A DNA stretch of 37,143 nt from Spirochaetaceae bacterium (GCA_007693325.1 REDW01000083.1:1-37143), one strand, 5' to 3'. Shown: positions 1-8,057, numbered from the stretch's first letter. The notes: generated by a model not told the origin, from the sequence alone. Numbers and translations: made by a program.

Positions 1-43
1 CGCCCATGTTGCCAAATCCCAGAATGCCGACGTGCTCGATCAT
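1..43 (-). CDS. proC: NAD(P)-binding reductase, probably pyrroline-5-carboxylate reductase (partial, N-terminus only)
   Basis: Only the first 14 codons are in the window; the gene runs off the left edge. They read MIEHVGILGFGNMG, a beta strand followed by the GxGxxG dinucleotide-binding loop at the very N-terminus. ProC (last step of proline synthesis, cytosolic) starts in just this way, but other Rossmann reductases of the 6-phosphogluconate dehydrogenase type also do, so the gene name is a best guess. A GTGAGG stretch lies about 9 bases before the ATG. It is co-oriented with rel, 117 bases downstream of the rel stop, with no clear terminator between them, so it may be the last gene of that operon. 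Confidence 0.5.
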   Translation of the reverse strand, partial: MIEHVGILGFGNMG

Positions 44-160
44 GCTCAGCGCCTCACTTTCCTGCGCGGTTTTGCGGAACCTGTTTTGGTATAGACTACC
101 GTATCGCCGCTATTGAGCACAACCACCGCTCGCGACAGCGAGACCGCGTCCGGTAGCGAA

Positions 161-2188
161 CTACGAGCGCGCGGTGGTGCTCGAATTCACGGACGCGTCG
201 CTGATGCTCATCACCGACGGCACAGTACGGATACTCTTCATGACCGTTTTGAAGTCTTCACGCCGATCGATCTCCATGGTGAAGTACGCTTCCAGGTTGC
301 CGGCCTCGTTCTCTTCCAGCCGACCTTCGATCAGGTGTCCGTGGTACTTGCGCACGGCGCCCTCGATCTCGGAGAACAGGTCCGAGGTACGCCGTGCCAC
401 CACTCTGAAGCGACGCGTCTCGCGCGGCGAAACCGTTTCCCACTCCACGTCAATGGTTCGCTCGGGGAAGTCTGCGATGTGCTTGACGTTGGAACAATCG
501 CGCCGGTGCACAATGATGCCGCGGCCGCGAGAGATGTAGCCTACAATCGGATCGCCGATTGTAGGGTTGCAGCAGCCGGCAAAGCGTATCATCATGTTGC
601 GCTCGTTGCCGATGCGCACACCGACTTTGGTCGGGTCGAGGATGTGGGTTGCTCCCGGTTCAATCTCCCTCTCGTCTTCGGTTTGTGGTGTAACCGGCGC
701 TGGTGGCGCCTCTTTCCTGCGAGCAACGATGCTGCGGTCGATGATCAGGCTGTCATCGTGCCGGTTGAGCCAGTTGCGGATCTTGGAGCGAGCCCGTGTG
801 GTACGCACGTAGCGCAGCCAGTTTACGTGCGGATGGGCATTGGGCGAGGTGTGAATCTCGATCACCTGGGTGTTTTTCAGCGGTTCGCGCAGCGGTATGA
901 TGTTGCCGTCGGCCTTGGCGCCAACGGTGTGATGGCCGATCTCGGTGTGGATATGATAGGCAAAATCGATTGCGGTGGCGCCCTTGGGCAGCTGGATCGC
1001 CTCGCCCTTGGGCGTGAAGACGTAGATCGAGTCTTTGAGGATCTCGCGCTTGATCTCGTCGAGAAACTCGCCGGAGGTGATCTTCATTCCGTTGAGATCT
1101 CTCACGCGTGAGATGATCGCCAGGTCATGGCGCGGTATGCCGTCTGTGCTGCGTCCTTCCTTGTAGAGCCAGTGCGCTGCAATCCCGTACTCGGCGGTCT
1201 GGTGCATGTCGTGGGTGCGAATCTGGATCTCGAGCAGTTTGCCGTCAAAGCCCAGCACGGTGGTGTGCAGGCTCTGGTAGCGGTTGGCCTTGGGCATTGC
1301 GATGTAGTCCTTGAAGCGCCCCTCGATCGGCGGCCACAGTCGATGTACAATGCCAAGTACGGTGTAGCACTCGCTCTCTGTGGAGCACAGAATACGCAGA
1401 CCCAGCAGGTCGTAGATCTCGTCTATTGACTTGCTGCGCCGCCGCATCTTCTGGTATATCGAGTAGAAATGCTTGGCGCGCGCTTCAACCTCCAGTTTGA
1501 CCTGTTCACGTTCAGCGGCTTCCAGAATTGCTGCTTCCACCCGCTGCAGATAACCTGATCGCGCATCGCGTTTCTGCGACACAAACGCCTTGATCTGGTC
1601 GTAGCTCTGGCGGTGCAGGTTCTTGAGCGCCAGGTCTTCGAGCTCGTCCTTGATCCACGAAATACCGAGCCTTCCGGCAAGTGGGGCGTAAATGTCCAGG
1701 CACTCCTGCGCAATCTGGCGGCGTCGTACTTCCTCGCTCTTGAATTCCAGCGTGCGCATGTTGTGCAGCTTGTCTGCCAGCTTTATCAGTATCACGCGAA
1801 TGTCCTTGACCATTGCAAACAGCATCTTGCGAATGGTCTCGGTCTCCTGGACGTTCTTGTGCTTGGCTTTGACCGTTGAGATCTTGGTGACGCCAAAGAC
1901 CAGCTGTTCTACCTGGCGCCCGAACTCCTTGCGTAAGTCGGCGCGGCTCTTTGCGGTATCCTCGAGCACATCGTGCAGCAGCGCGGCGGTCACGGTGGCG
2001 GCGTCCATTTTGAGATCTATGAGGATGTCGGCTACCTGCAGCGGGTGGATGAAGTAGGGATCGCCTGAGTCGCGGAGCTGTCCCTGGTGCAGCTTTTCGG
2101 ACAGTTCGGTGGCGCGCAGCACCTGTTGCTGCTCCGACGGCGAATACATGAGGATCTTTCTTCTAAACTCCCCCAGTGTCTGAATCAT
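161..2188 (-). CDS. rel: Bifunctional (p)ppGpp synthetase/hydrolase, RelA/SpoT (Rel) family
   Basis: Makes and degrades the alarmone (p)ppGpp, the cytosolic signal of the stringent response. The 675-residue length fits long Rel proteins. An HD hydrolase domain comes first: YFIHP near residue 45, HD at 72-73 in LLHDVLEDT, and KLADKLHNMRT at 137-146. All three are intact, so hydrolase activity is expected. The synthetase domain follows, with GRFKDYIAMPK at 290-300 (the RxKD signature of bifunctional enzymes, not the ExDD of E. coli RelA) and an EIQIRT..MH..AE.GIAAHW block. A TGS domain (SIYVFTPKGEAIQLPKGATA) and a C-terminal ACT domain end the protein. The ATG at 2188 is preferred because the reading frame upstream lies inside prmC and has no Rel-like sequence. 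It overlaps the 3' end of prmC by 26 bases, suggesting translational coupling. Confidence 0.95.
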   Translation of the reverse strand: MIQTLGEFRRKILMYSPSEQQQVLRATELSEKLHQGQLRDSGDPYFIHPLQVADILIDLKMDAATVTAALLHDVLEDTAKSRADLRKEFGRQVEQLVFGVTKISTVKAKHKNVQETETIRKMLFAMVKDIRVILIKLADKLHNMRTLEFKSEEVRRRQIAQECLDIYAPLAGRLGISWIKDELEDLALKNLHRQSYDQIKAFVSQKRDARSGYLQRVEAAILEAAEREQVKLEVEARAKHFYSIYQKMRRRSKSIDEIYDLLGLRILCSTESECYTVLGIVHRLWPPIEGRFKDYIAMPKANRYQSLHTTVLGFDGKLLEIQIRTHDMHQTAEYGIAAHWLYKEGRSTDGIPRHDLAIISRVRDLNGMKITSGEFLDEIKREILKDSIYVFTPKGEAIQLPKGATAIDFAYHIHTEIGHHTVGAKADGNIIPLREPLKNTQVIEIHTSPNAHPHVNWLRYVRTTRARSKIRNWLNRHDDSLIIDRSIVARRKEAPPAPVTPQTEDEREIEPGATHILDPTKVGVRIGNERNMMIRFAGCCNPTIGDPIVGYISRGRGIIVHRRDCSNVKHIADFPERTIDVEWETVSPRETRRFRVVARRTSDLFSEIEGAVRKYHGHLIEGRLEENEAGNLEAYFTMEIDRREDFKTVMKSIRTVPSVMSISDASVNSSTTARS

Positions 2189-3053
2189 CTTCTTTCGCGA
2201 TCCTTCGGCCCAGGTACACTCGGTCGCGTCCGCCCAGATCCGCCCGGGAATCAACGTCGCGCAACCCGCTGTGGTGGAATACGTTGAACACCGACGCGCG
2301 TTGGTCGAACGCACCTTCAAGAACAAGATAACGATTCATACCCAGATGATCTATAGACTCGGCCGCCAGCCGCCGTATCAGCCTAAGACCATCGGGTCCG
2401 CCGGCCAGAGATACCTCCGGCTCCGGCCATCCGGACCGCAGCATGCTGTCTACTTCATCATCGGTCACGTAGGGCGGATTTGCAACTATCAGGTCAAAGC
2501 GCCCGGGAACGCTCTGCAGCAGATCACTGTGGTAGACCTCCACGCTCCCCGCTGCCAGATGGCGCACGTTTGCACTGCAGACCTCGAGCGCCGCCTGCGA
2601 GACATCGCTGGCGGAGAGCTGGAGCTGCGGGCGCTCCAGTGCCAGCGTCACCGCTACGCAGCCGCTTCCGCTACAGCAGTCGTGCACGCGGGTTATGGTC
2701 GGGTCGGCATCTATGAGCTCGAGAGCGGTTTCCACCAGTGTCTCGGTTTCCGGCCGCGGTACCATGACGCGCCTATCCACACTGAACTCGCGGCCGTAGA
2801 ACTCCTTGATGCCGCGAATGTAGGATACCGGTTCGCCGGCAAGGCGCCGGTTGACGGCGTCGGTGAGGCTGTGCAGCGGCGAGGCGTGCAGCGGGTCATC
2901 CAGGCGAGCGAACAGGCGCTCCTTGGAGATCTGCAGCGCGTGGCACAGCAGCACAACTGAATCGAGCCACGGCGTTTCGATCCCGTTGCGGTGGAGCGCC
3001 GCGCTCGCCGAACGCAGGGCGGCGCGGATCGTGCGGCCTTCCAGGCTAACCAT
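2163..3053 (-). CDS. prmC: Peptide chain release factor N5-glutamine methyltransferase
   Basis: Methylates the glutamine of the GGQ loop of release factors using S-adenosylmethionine, raising termination efficiency. The 296 residues show the PrmC N-terminal helical domain with [15 protein letters not shown] near residue 75. A class I methyltransferase domain follows, with the SAM loop around [16 protein letters not shown] (canonical DLCTGSG, here with C in place of T) and the NPPY substrate-binding motif in [14 protein letters not shown]. The start overlaps the end of prfA by 8 bases. The prfA-prmC pairing is common in bacteria and directly links the enzyme to its substrate. The C-terminus overlaps the start of rel. 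Confidence 0.95.
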   Translation of the reverse strand: MVSLEGRTIRAALRSASAALHRNGIETPWLDSVVLLCHALQISKERLFARLDDPLHASPLHSLTDAVNRRLAGEPVSYIRGIKEFYGREFSVDRRVMVPRPETETLVETALELIDADPTITRVHDCCSGSGCVAVTLALERPQLQLSASDVSQAALEVCSANVRHLAAGSVEVYHSDLLQSVPGRFDLIVANPPYVTDDEVDSMLRSGWPEPEVSLAGGPDGLRLIRRLAAESIDHLGMNRYLVLEGAFDQRASVFNVFHHSGLRDVDSRADLGGRDRVYLGRRIAKEDDSDTGGV

Positions 3054-4116
3054 TCTGCTCCTGGAGTTTCTCCTCGCGGTCGCTGAGCTTGAGCGCTTCT
3101 ACCGTTTCGTCTAGTTCGCCCTGCAGAACGGACTCCAGCTTATATAGCGTAAGGTTGATCCGATGGTCGGTCACACGATTCTGCGGGAAATTGTAGGTGC
3201 GAATGCGCTCGGAGCGGTCTCCGGAACCGATCTGGCTCTTGCGTGCGTTGGCGCGTTCGGCGTTCTTGCGCTGCTCTTCGGCTTCGTAGAGCCGCGCCTT
3301 GAGAACGCGCAGCGCTTTTGCCTTGTTCTTGTGCTGTGATTTTTCATCCTGACAGGTGACAACCAGGCCGCTGGGAATATGGGTTACGCGCACCGCGGAG
3401 TCGGTGGTATTGACGCTCTGGCCACCGGGGCCCGAGGAACGAAAGACATCGACCCGCAGCTCTTCGGCATTGATCTGGACATCGGTGTCTTCAGCCTCCG
3501 GCAGCACGGCTACGGTTACCGCCGAGGTGTGGATGCGGCCGCTGGACTCGGTTGTTGGGACGCGCTGTACCCGGTGCACGCCGCTTTCGTACTTCAGGCT
3601 GCCGAAGACCTGCTTGCCGTTGATAGAGAAGATCACTTCCTTGAAGCCGCCAACCTCGGTTTCGCTGGCAGCCATCAGTTCGGTCTTCCAGCCTTTCTGT
3701 TCGGCGTAGCGTTGATACATACGGTACAGGTCGGCGGCAAACAGCGAGGCTTCATCCCCACCGGTGCCGGCGCGGATCTCCATGATGCTGCTCTTCTCAT
3801 CCAATGGGTCCTTGGGCACCAGCAACAGCTTGAGTTCACGTTCGAGGCTGCGCTCCTGCTCTTCGAGGCGCTGGACCTCATCGCGCGCCATCTCGCGCAG
3901 CTCGGAATCTGCTTCAGCTTCCACCATCGCACGCGCGCCGCTCAGTTCGCTCTGCAGCGAGCTATATCTGCGATAGCAATCGATCAGCTCAGAGAGGTGC
4001 GAGTGCTCCTGCATCAAAGTCTTGTAGCGGTTAGGATCCTTGTGGATCTCGGGATCCGAGATCTTGCGTTCGAGATCCTGATACTGCTGCTCTATATGCT
4101 CCAGTCTCGAGAACAT
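3046..4116 (-). CDS. prfA: Peptide chain release factor 1
   Basis: Recognises UAA and UAG in the ribosomal A site and triggers peptide release. At 356 residues it is full length. The N-terminal coiled-coil region is followed by the domain with [13 protein letters not shown], the codon-recognition segment [17 protein letters not shown] near 180-196, and the universal GGQ in [18 protein letters not shown] near 230. The tripeptide anticodon reads PTT where E. coli RF1 has PAT. It keeps the P-x-T form of RF1 and not the SPF of RF2. It starts 33 bases after the rhomboid stop and overlaps prmC at its end, so it is the second gene of this operon. Confidence 0.97.
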   Translation of the reverse strand: MFSRLEHIEQQYQDLERKISDPEIHKDPNRYKTLMQEHSHLSELIDCYRRYSSLQSELSGARAMVEAEADSELREMARDEVQRLEEQERSLERELKLLLVPKDPLDEKSSIMEIRAGTGGDEASLFAADLYRMYQRYAEQKGWKTELMAASETEVGGFKEVIFSINGKQVFGSLKYESGVHRVQRVPTTESSGRIHTSAVTVAVLPEAEDTDVQINAEELRVDVFRSSGPGGQSVNTTDSAVRVTHIPSGLVVTCQDEKSQHKNKAKALRVLKARLYEAEEQRKNAERANARKSQIGSGDRSERIRTYNFPQNRVTDHRINLTLYKLESVLQGELDETVEALKLSDREEKLQEQNG

Positions 4117-4149
4117 GCGGGTTTCCTTCTCAGCGTGCAGCTGCTTCTT

Positions 4150-4707
4150 CTAGCGGGTTTTGCCGGGCCGCCAGAATCCGAACAGGCTGCCACAGATTCC
4201 GCCGATGATATGGGCAAACTGCGAGATATTCTCCTGCCGCACCGAAGTCACAACCTCCCGCGTCAGGTAGAGTACCACGACCAGGATGAAGGTCAACGGA
4301 ATCTCACCCTGGCGGATGTTGGTGAACGATATCAGCAGGATCATCATGAACACTACGCCGCTGGCGCCCAGCAGCCCGGTAGAAAGTAACAGCACGTTGA
4401 GCAGCCCGGTAATCAACGCAGTCAGCAGCATCATGAAGAAGATGCCGGCTGAACCGTACTTCTCTTCCAGAATTGGTCCCAGCAGCAGGATGAAGGCAAA
4501 GTTGCTTATCAGGTGTGTCCAGTCGGCGTGTCCTATGGCGTGCGTGATCAGCCGCAGCCACTGGATCGGATTGCCAAAATCGAGTGAAGGACCGATGGAA
4601 AAAAAGCCGGCCGTCAAAGCGCGTCCGCTGAGCATGTCGGCCACCAGAACAGCCACCGATAGCAAGGCGTAGGTGAGTGTAACCGGAGCGTTGTATCGAA
4701 TACGCAT
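4150..4707 (-). CDS. Rhomboid-family intramembrane serine protease
   Basis: A compact six-helix membrane protein of 185 residues, close to the minimal rhomboid core. The catalytic serine lies in LLGASGVVF (GxSG) and the catalytic histidine in QFAHIIGGICGSLFGF in the last helix. DWTHLISNFAFILLLGPILEE supplies the HxxxN and following segment typical of the family. It would cleave membrane proteins within the inner membrane; the substrate is unknown. It is the first gene of the rhomboid-prfA-prmC-rel operon. A well-placed promoter (TTGACA-17-TATTGT, minus strand) lies about 40 bases upstream, and an AAGGA stretch about 12 bases before the ATG. Confidence 0.85.
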   Translation of the reverse strand: MRIRYNAPVTLTYALLSVAVLVADMLSGRALTAGFFSIGPSLDFGNPIQWLRLITHAIGHADWTHLISNFAFILLLGPILEEKYGSAGIFFMMLLTALITGLLNVLLLSTGLLGASGVVFMMILLISFTNIRQGEIPLTFILVVVLYLTREVVTSVRQENISQFAHIIGGICGSLFGFWRPGKTR

Positions 4708-4744
4708 GCAGTATCGTTATCCTTCTGCTGAGATGATGGGCTAC

Positions 4745-4773
4745 ACAATACGGCGCACCCGCGCCGCTGTCAA
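4745..4773 (-). promoter_or_regulatory. Sigma-70-type promoter for the rhomboid-prfA-prmC-rel operon
   Basis: On the minus strand a perfect TTGACA (4768-4773) is followed after 17 bases by TATTGT (4745-4750). Transcription would start near 4738, about 30 bases before the rhomboid ATG. It lies back to back with the promoter of the response regulator gene. Confidence 0.7.
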
Positions 4774-4798
4774 GACGAGCCGATTTCGTTCAGGCTGC

Positions 4799-4826
4799 TT
4801 GACCAATTGGGTAATCGACCGATAAT
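4799..4826 (+). promoter_or_regulatory. Sigma-70-type promoter for the sigma-54 response regulator
   Basis: TTGACC (4799-4804) and GATAAT (4821-4826) are separated by 16 bases. The predicted start near 4833 leaves only about 6 bases of leader before the ATG at 4839, so the message may be nearly leaderless. Confidence 0.5.
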
Positions 4827-4838
4827 TATAGAGAGAAT

Positions 4839-6248
4839 ATGAGTGTAGCTACAGCCGTCGAAAGTCCGGCAATTCTGATCGTAGATGACGATATCGTTGC
4901 ATCCGAGCTCTACGCTACCATCCTGCGCGAGCACGATTTCGATAACCTTCTGCTGTGCGATGATTCTCGGCGGGTGATGGATACGCTGCAGTCCCACCGG
5001 GTTGCGGTAATCCTGCTCGATCTGAACATGCCGCATATCTCCGGGCAGGAGCTGCTGCCGGAGATCACATCCGGGTTTCCCGAAATCCCGGTAGTCATTC
5101 TCACCGGTGAAGACAAGGTCGACACCGCGGTGCAGTGCATGAAGATCGGAGCCTTCGATTTCATGGCCAAGCCGGTTGATCGCAACCGGCTGGTGACCGC
5201 GGTCAGACACGCACTGAAGATACGCGAGCTGCAGGACGAGGTGCACATTCTGTCCACCGCCGACGGTGGAAGCGGGCTTAAGCGCCCGGAGGCGTTTCGT
5301 GAGATTGTCACTGAAAGCCCACAGATGCAGAAACTGTTCCGCTATATGGAGGCGGTAGCCGGCAGCCCCAAGGCCGTGCTGATTACCGGTGAGAGCGGTA
5401 CCGGCAAGGAGCTGGTGGCGCGCGTGATCCACGATCTGTCGCAGAAGGGCGGCGAGTTTGTGCCGGTCAACGTCTCGGGGCTCGATGATACCATGTTCTC
5501 CGACACGCTTTTTGGTCATCGCAGAGGGGCGTTCACCGGGGCCGACAGTAATCGGCCCGGCTTGATCGAACAGGCATCGGGAGGAACACTCTTTCTGGAT
5601 GAAATCGGGGATCTTGAACTCGGCTCACAGGTCAAGTTACTGCGGCTGTTACAGGAGCGCGAGTACTATCCTCTCGGCGCCGACAAGCCGCAATCCAGTG
5701 ACGCCCGCGTTATTGCCGCTACCAACGCCGATCTGAATGCCGAGCAGAAGAGCGGCGCCTTTCGCAAGGATCTCTACTACCGCTTGATTGCGCATCACGT
5801 TCATCTGCCGCCACTACGCCATCGGCTGGAAGACATCCCGCTGCTGGTACAGCACTTTCTGGAGGAGAGCTCGCAGACGCTGGACAAGAAGAAACCGACC
5901 GTACCCAAAGAGCTCTATACACTGCTTGCCAACTACCAGTTTCCCGGCAACGTGCGCGAACTTCAGTCGATGATCTACGACGCGATGAGCCGCCACAGCA
6001 GCGGTATTCTGTCGCTATCGGTGTTTCGCTCCTACATCGAAGAGCAGAGCGGAGCACACTCGGAGGTCGCGGCTGCCGAGGGCGACCAGCCGCTGGCGTT
6101 TGGCGAGCGGCTCCCAACGCTGCGCGAAGCAGAGGATTTCCTGTTCAACGAGGCGATGGTCAGGGCACAGGGCAACCAGTCGATTGCGGCGCGCCTGCTC
6201 GGCGTCTCGCAATCAACGCTCAGCCGCAGATTCAAGCAGTCATCGTAG
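4839..6248 (+). CDS. Sigma-54-dependent response regulator (LuxO/NtrC type)
   Basis: A cytosolic two-component enhancer-binding protein of 469 residues that activates sigma-54 RNA polymerase. The receiver domain (about 10-125) has the acidic pair DDD at 16-18, the phosphorylation site D61 in LLDLNMP, LTGED and the AKP lysine. The AAA+ domain has Walker A GESGTGKE near 181, the sigma-54-contacting GAFTGA loop near 226, and Walker B GGTLFLDEIGDL near 245. A Fis-type helix-turn-helix ends the protein (NQSIAARLLGVSQSTLSRRF). The architecture equals LuxO or NtrC. No histidine kinase is adjacent, so the partner is encoded elsewhere. Its likely binding sites (three TATGC-N5-GCATA dyads) and a -24/-12 promoter lie immediately downstream, making the adjacent intergenic transcript its most probable local target. 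Confidence 0.95.
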   Translation: MSVATAVESPAILIVDDDIVASELYATILREHDFDNLLLCDDSRRVMDTLQSHRVAVILLDLNMPHISGQELLPEITSGFPEIPVVILTGEDKVDTAVQCMKIGAFDFMAKPVDRNRLVTAVRHALKIRELQDEVHILSTADGGSGLKRPEAFREIVTESPQMQKLFRYMEAVAGSPKAVLITGESGTGKELVARVIHDLSQKGGEFVPVNVSGLDDTMFSDTLFGHRRGAFTGADSNRPGLIEQASGGTLFLDEIGDLELGSQVKLLRLLQEREYYPLGADKPQSSDARVIAATNADLNAEQKSGAFRKDLYYRLIAHHVHLPPLRHRLEDIPLLVQHFLEESSQTLDKKKPTVPKELYTLLANYQFPGNVRELQSMIYDAMSRHSSGILSLSVFRSYIEEQSGAHSEVAAAEGDQPLAFGERLPTLREAEDFLFNEAMVRAQGNQSIAARLLGVSQSTLSRRFKQSS

Positions 6249-6264
6249 CAACCGCACCAGATCC

Positions 6265-6296
6265 TATGCGAAACGCATAGCTATGCGTTTCGCATT
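6265..6296. promoter_or_regulatory. Paired enhancer-like dyads (sites 1 and 2) within a 30-bp perfect palindrome
   Basis: Two adjacent 15-bp dyads, TATGC-GAAAC-GCATA (6265-6279) and TATGC-GTTTC-GCATT (6282-6296), have centres 17 bp apart. Together they make a perfect 30-bp palindrome at 6266-6295. They lie about 195 and 178 bp upstream of the predicted sigma-54 start, a usual distance for upstream activator sites. No T-tract follows, so a terminator role is less likely. Confidence 0.6.
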
Positions 6297-6346
6297 CAGC
6301 TCTAAATCTTTTGATTGCAGTAAGTTACACAAATAACGCGCTTTTG

Positions 6347-6363
6347 CTATGCAGCATGCATAG
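6347..6363. promoter_or_regulatory. Enhancer-like dyad (site 3)
   Basis: CTATGC-AGCAT-GCATAG repeats the TATGC-N5-GCATA pattern of sites 1 and 2. Its centre is about 112 bp upstream of the predicted sigma-54 start. Confidence 0.55.
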
Positions 6364-6440
6364 GCTTTCACGGTCGCTCAACCCGGTTTCTTATCGTCTA
6401 TCTTTATGTTTCGTATGAAATTAGAGTTCTCTGACTGTCT

Positions 6441-6456
6441 TGGCACGCATTGTGCT
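6441..6456 (+). promoter_or_regulatory. Sigma-54 (-24/-12) promoter
   Basis: The sequence TGGCACGCATTGTGCT matches TGGCACG-N4-TTGC with one mismatch. The GG (6442-6443) and GC (6454-6455) are exactly 12 bp apart. The expected start is near 6467. It sits just downstream of a gene for a sigma-54 activator and of three activator-like dyads. Confidence 0.75.
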
Positions 6457-6466
6457 ATACGATCTG

Positions 6467-6590
6467 TGCAATAGGTTCTGTGGAATAGTGGTAGCCGAAT
6501 AAGTAAAAATGTCATGTAAAAACGAAGGTAAAAACCTCAAGATCTGGCAGGTGCGAGTCTCGGGTTCGGCCCCGAGGCCGCACCGTTTTT
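6467..6590 (+). ncRNA. Predicted sigma-54-dependent small RNA (about 124 nt)
   Basis: The interval is bounded by the -24/-12 promoter on the left and by a strong intrinsic terminator on the right. It does not carry a convincing gene. The 5' part is A-rich and probably open, with a small AGGT-AAAA-ACCT hairpin at 6526-6537 and an ACCTCAA segment after it. The 3' end is the terminator hairpin with a U-run, as in many trans-acting small RNAs. The arrangement of a LuxO-like activator next to a sigma-54-driven short transcript is like luxO/qrr in Vibrio, but I see no sequence similarity to Qrr RNAs. Alternatively the region is a sigma-54 leader and attenuator for the downstream cheY-like gene. Confidence 0.55.
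6550..6590 (+). terminator. Strong intrinsic terminator
   Basis: GGTGCG (6550-6555) pairs with CGCACC (6579-6584), and inside it CTCGGG (6559-6564) pairs with CCCGAG (6571-6576) around a six-base loop. A run of five T follows at 6586-6590. It would end the predicted small RNA and shield the cheY-like gene. Confidence 0.8.
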
Positions 6591-6620
6591 CTGTAGCACG
6601 CCGGCCCCCACACACGATCC

Positions 6621-6649
6621 TTGAATTGTTCGACGTTTTCCGCTATAAG
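6621..6649 (+). promoter_or_regulatory. Sigma-70-type promoter for the cheY-like gene
   Basis: TTGAAT (6621-6626), a spacer of 17 bases, then TATAAG (6644-6649). The start would be near 6656, directly before the GGAGG ribosome binding site at 6657-6661. The gene thus has its own promoter downstream of the terminator. Confidence 0.65.
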
Positions 6650-6671
6650 TTGTAGCGGAGGCTCGCGGACG

Positions 6672-7106
6672 ATGAAGAGTAAGGGCGACTTTCCGGCCAT
6701 GAACGAGAAGGATCCCGAGGGACTCAAGCCCGACGGAACCGCCTATCGGGTTCTGATTGTAGACGATTCCATGTTCGTGGCAAAACAGCTGAGCCAGATT
6801 CTCACCTCAGCCGGCTTCGAGGTGGTTGGCACCGCCGCTGACGGCCAGGCCGGCGTGGAAAAGTTCAAGGAACTGCACCCCAAAGTCGACCTGGTAACCA
6901 TGGATATTACCATGCCCAGGATGGACGGCGTGACCGCGCTGCAGCAGATCATGGACTTCGACAAAGATGCACGGGTAGTGATGATCAGCGCGCTCGGCAA
7001 GAACGACCTGGTCAAGAACTCGCTGATGATCGGCGCAAAGAACTACATCGTTAAACCATTGGACCGCCAGAAGGTGCTGGAGCGGATCCTGCATTCGCTC
7101 AAGTAG
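6672..7106 (+). CDS. CheY-like single-domain response regulator
   Basis: A 144-residue receiver-only protein: about 24 extra N-terminal residues, then YRVLIVDDSMF with the acidic pair at 31-32, the phosphorylation site D78 in VTMDITMPRMDG, VVMISALGK and IVKPLD with the conserved lysine. There is no output domain, so it should signal by protein contact, as CheY does at the flagellar switch, or pass phosphate on. No other chemotaxis genes are nearby. The ATG at 6672 is chosen because GGAGG lies 10 bases upstream; a second ATG at 6699 would remove nine residues. The dppB-like gene begins 24 bases downstream with no visible terminator, so they are probably cotranscribed. Confidence 0.85.
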   Translation: MKSKGDFPAMNEKDPEGLKPDGTAYRVLIVDDSMFVAKQLSQILTSAGFEVVGTAADGQAGVEKFKELHPKVDLVTMDITMPRMDGVTALQQIMDFDKDARVVMISALGKNDLVKNSLMIGAKNYIVKPLDRQKVLERILHSLK

Positions 7107-7130
7107 CCGCTATCCGCCTGGAACTCTGCC

Positions 7131-8057
7131 ATGGCGATAATCGAGCTGGTCCTCAAACGGGCAGGGCGCCTGGCTCTTACCGTGTTTCTGATCTCAACTA
7201 TCGTTTTTGTTACGATCCGCGTCATTCCCGGTGATCCGGCGCGTACCGTCGCGGGCATGGAGGCCAGCGAACAGCAGGTCCGTGCCGTGCGCGCGCGGCT
7301 GGGAATCGATCAGCCGCTGGGTGCTCAGTACAGAAGCTGGCTGTGGGCCAGTCTGCGCCTGGATTTCGGCACCTCGTTCTTCTCCAACGACCGGGTGATC
7401 GACCTGATCCTGCAGCGATTTCCGTTGACCGCGATGCTTGCGTTGCTCTCGTTCGTTCTGGCACTGCTGCTGGCTATCCCGATCGGCGTGCTGGCGGCGG
7501 TCAAGCGCTGGACAATCTGGGATGGACTGGGACTTCTGTTTGCGCAGGTAGGCATGGCAATTCCCGGGTTCTGGCTGGCAATCATGCTACTGCTGCTGTT
7601 CTCGGTGCGGCTGGGCTGGTTTCCTCTGTTTGGCGCGGGCACGGCGGCTCACTGGGTGCTTCCGGTGATAGCCCTGGCTACCGAGCGCGCTGCGGTGCTG
7701 GTGCGCTTTGTTCGATCATCAGTGACCGAAGAGCTCGAGAAAGAGTACGTGCTGGCCGCCGAGTCCAAGGGGTTCTCGATGCAGCGCGTGGTTTTTGGCC
7801 ATGCGCTGCGTAACGCGCTGCTGCCGGTTATCACCATTGCCGGGATTCAGTTTGGCTATCTGCTCGGAGGGGCGGTCATCATCGAGCAGGTATTCTCGTT
7901 ACCCGGGCTCGGGCGCCTGTTCCTTTCGGCAATTCATGGGCGCGATTTCCCGGTCATTCAGGGGGGTGTGGTGTTTGTGGCCCTGGTTTTCTCGGTAACA
8001 AATTTCGCCGCTGACGTACTGTACGCGGTTATCAATCCGCGCATCCGGGTGGGTTGA
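7131..8057 (+). CDS. Oligopeptide/dipeptide-type ABC transporter permease (DppB/OppB family)
   Basis: Inner-membrane permease of 308 residues. The first helix (RAGRLALTVFLISTIVFVTIRVIPGDP), with the conserved PGDP, and the FGTSF segment are hallmarks of the DppB/OppB/GsiC family. The EAA loop that contacts the ATPases reads EYVLAAESKGFSMQRVVFGHALRNALLPVI around 205-234. It is the first gene of a five-gene importer, and its TGA overlaps the next ATG by one base. The substrate may be a peptide, nickel, a glycan or another small molecule; the sequence does not tell. Confidence 0.9.
   Translation: MAIIELVLKRAGRLALTVFLISTIVFVTIRVIPGDPARTVAGMEASEQQVRAVRARLGIDQPLGAQYRSWLWASLRLDFGTSFFSNDRVIDLILQRFPLTAMLALLSFVLALLLAIPIGVLAAVKRWTIWDGLGLLFAQVGMAIPGFWLAIMLLLLFSVRLGWFPLFGAGTAAHWVLPVIALATERAAVLVRFVRSSVTEELEKEYVLAAESKGFSMQRVVFGHALRNALLPVITIAGIQFGYLLGGAVIIEQVFSLPGLGRLFLSAIHGRDFPVIQGGVVFVALVFSVTNFAADVLYAVINPRIRVG

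Noticed and set aside
3379-4389. 336-codon plus-strand frame opposite prfA and the rhomboid gene
   Set aside because: Shadow of two genes with clear motifs; it has no promoter or ribosome binding site of its own.
4770-5519. 249-codon minus-strand frame opposite the response regulator
   Set aside because: It lies across the divergent promoters and the receiver domain, and its translation shows no domain.
6530-6590. tRNA-like 3' half (GGTTCGG loop and GCCGCACC end)
   Set aside because: The inner stem is 6 bp with a 6-base loop, not the 5-bp stem and 7-base loop of a T arm. No matching 5' acceptor strand or D arm lies upstream, and a T-run follows. It fits a terminator.
6509-6655. 48-codon plus-strand frame across the predicted small RNA and terminator
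   Set aside because: No ribosome binding site, no family likeness, and it would read through a strong hairpin and into the next promoter.
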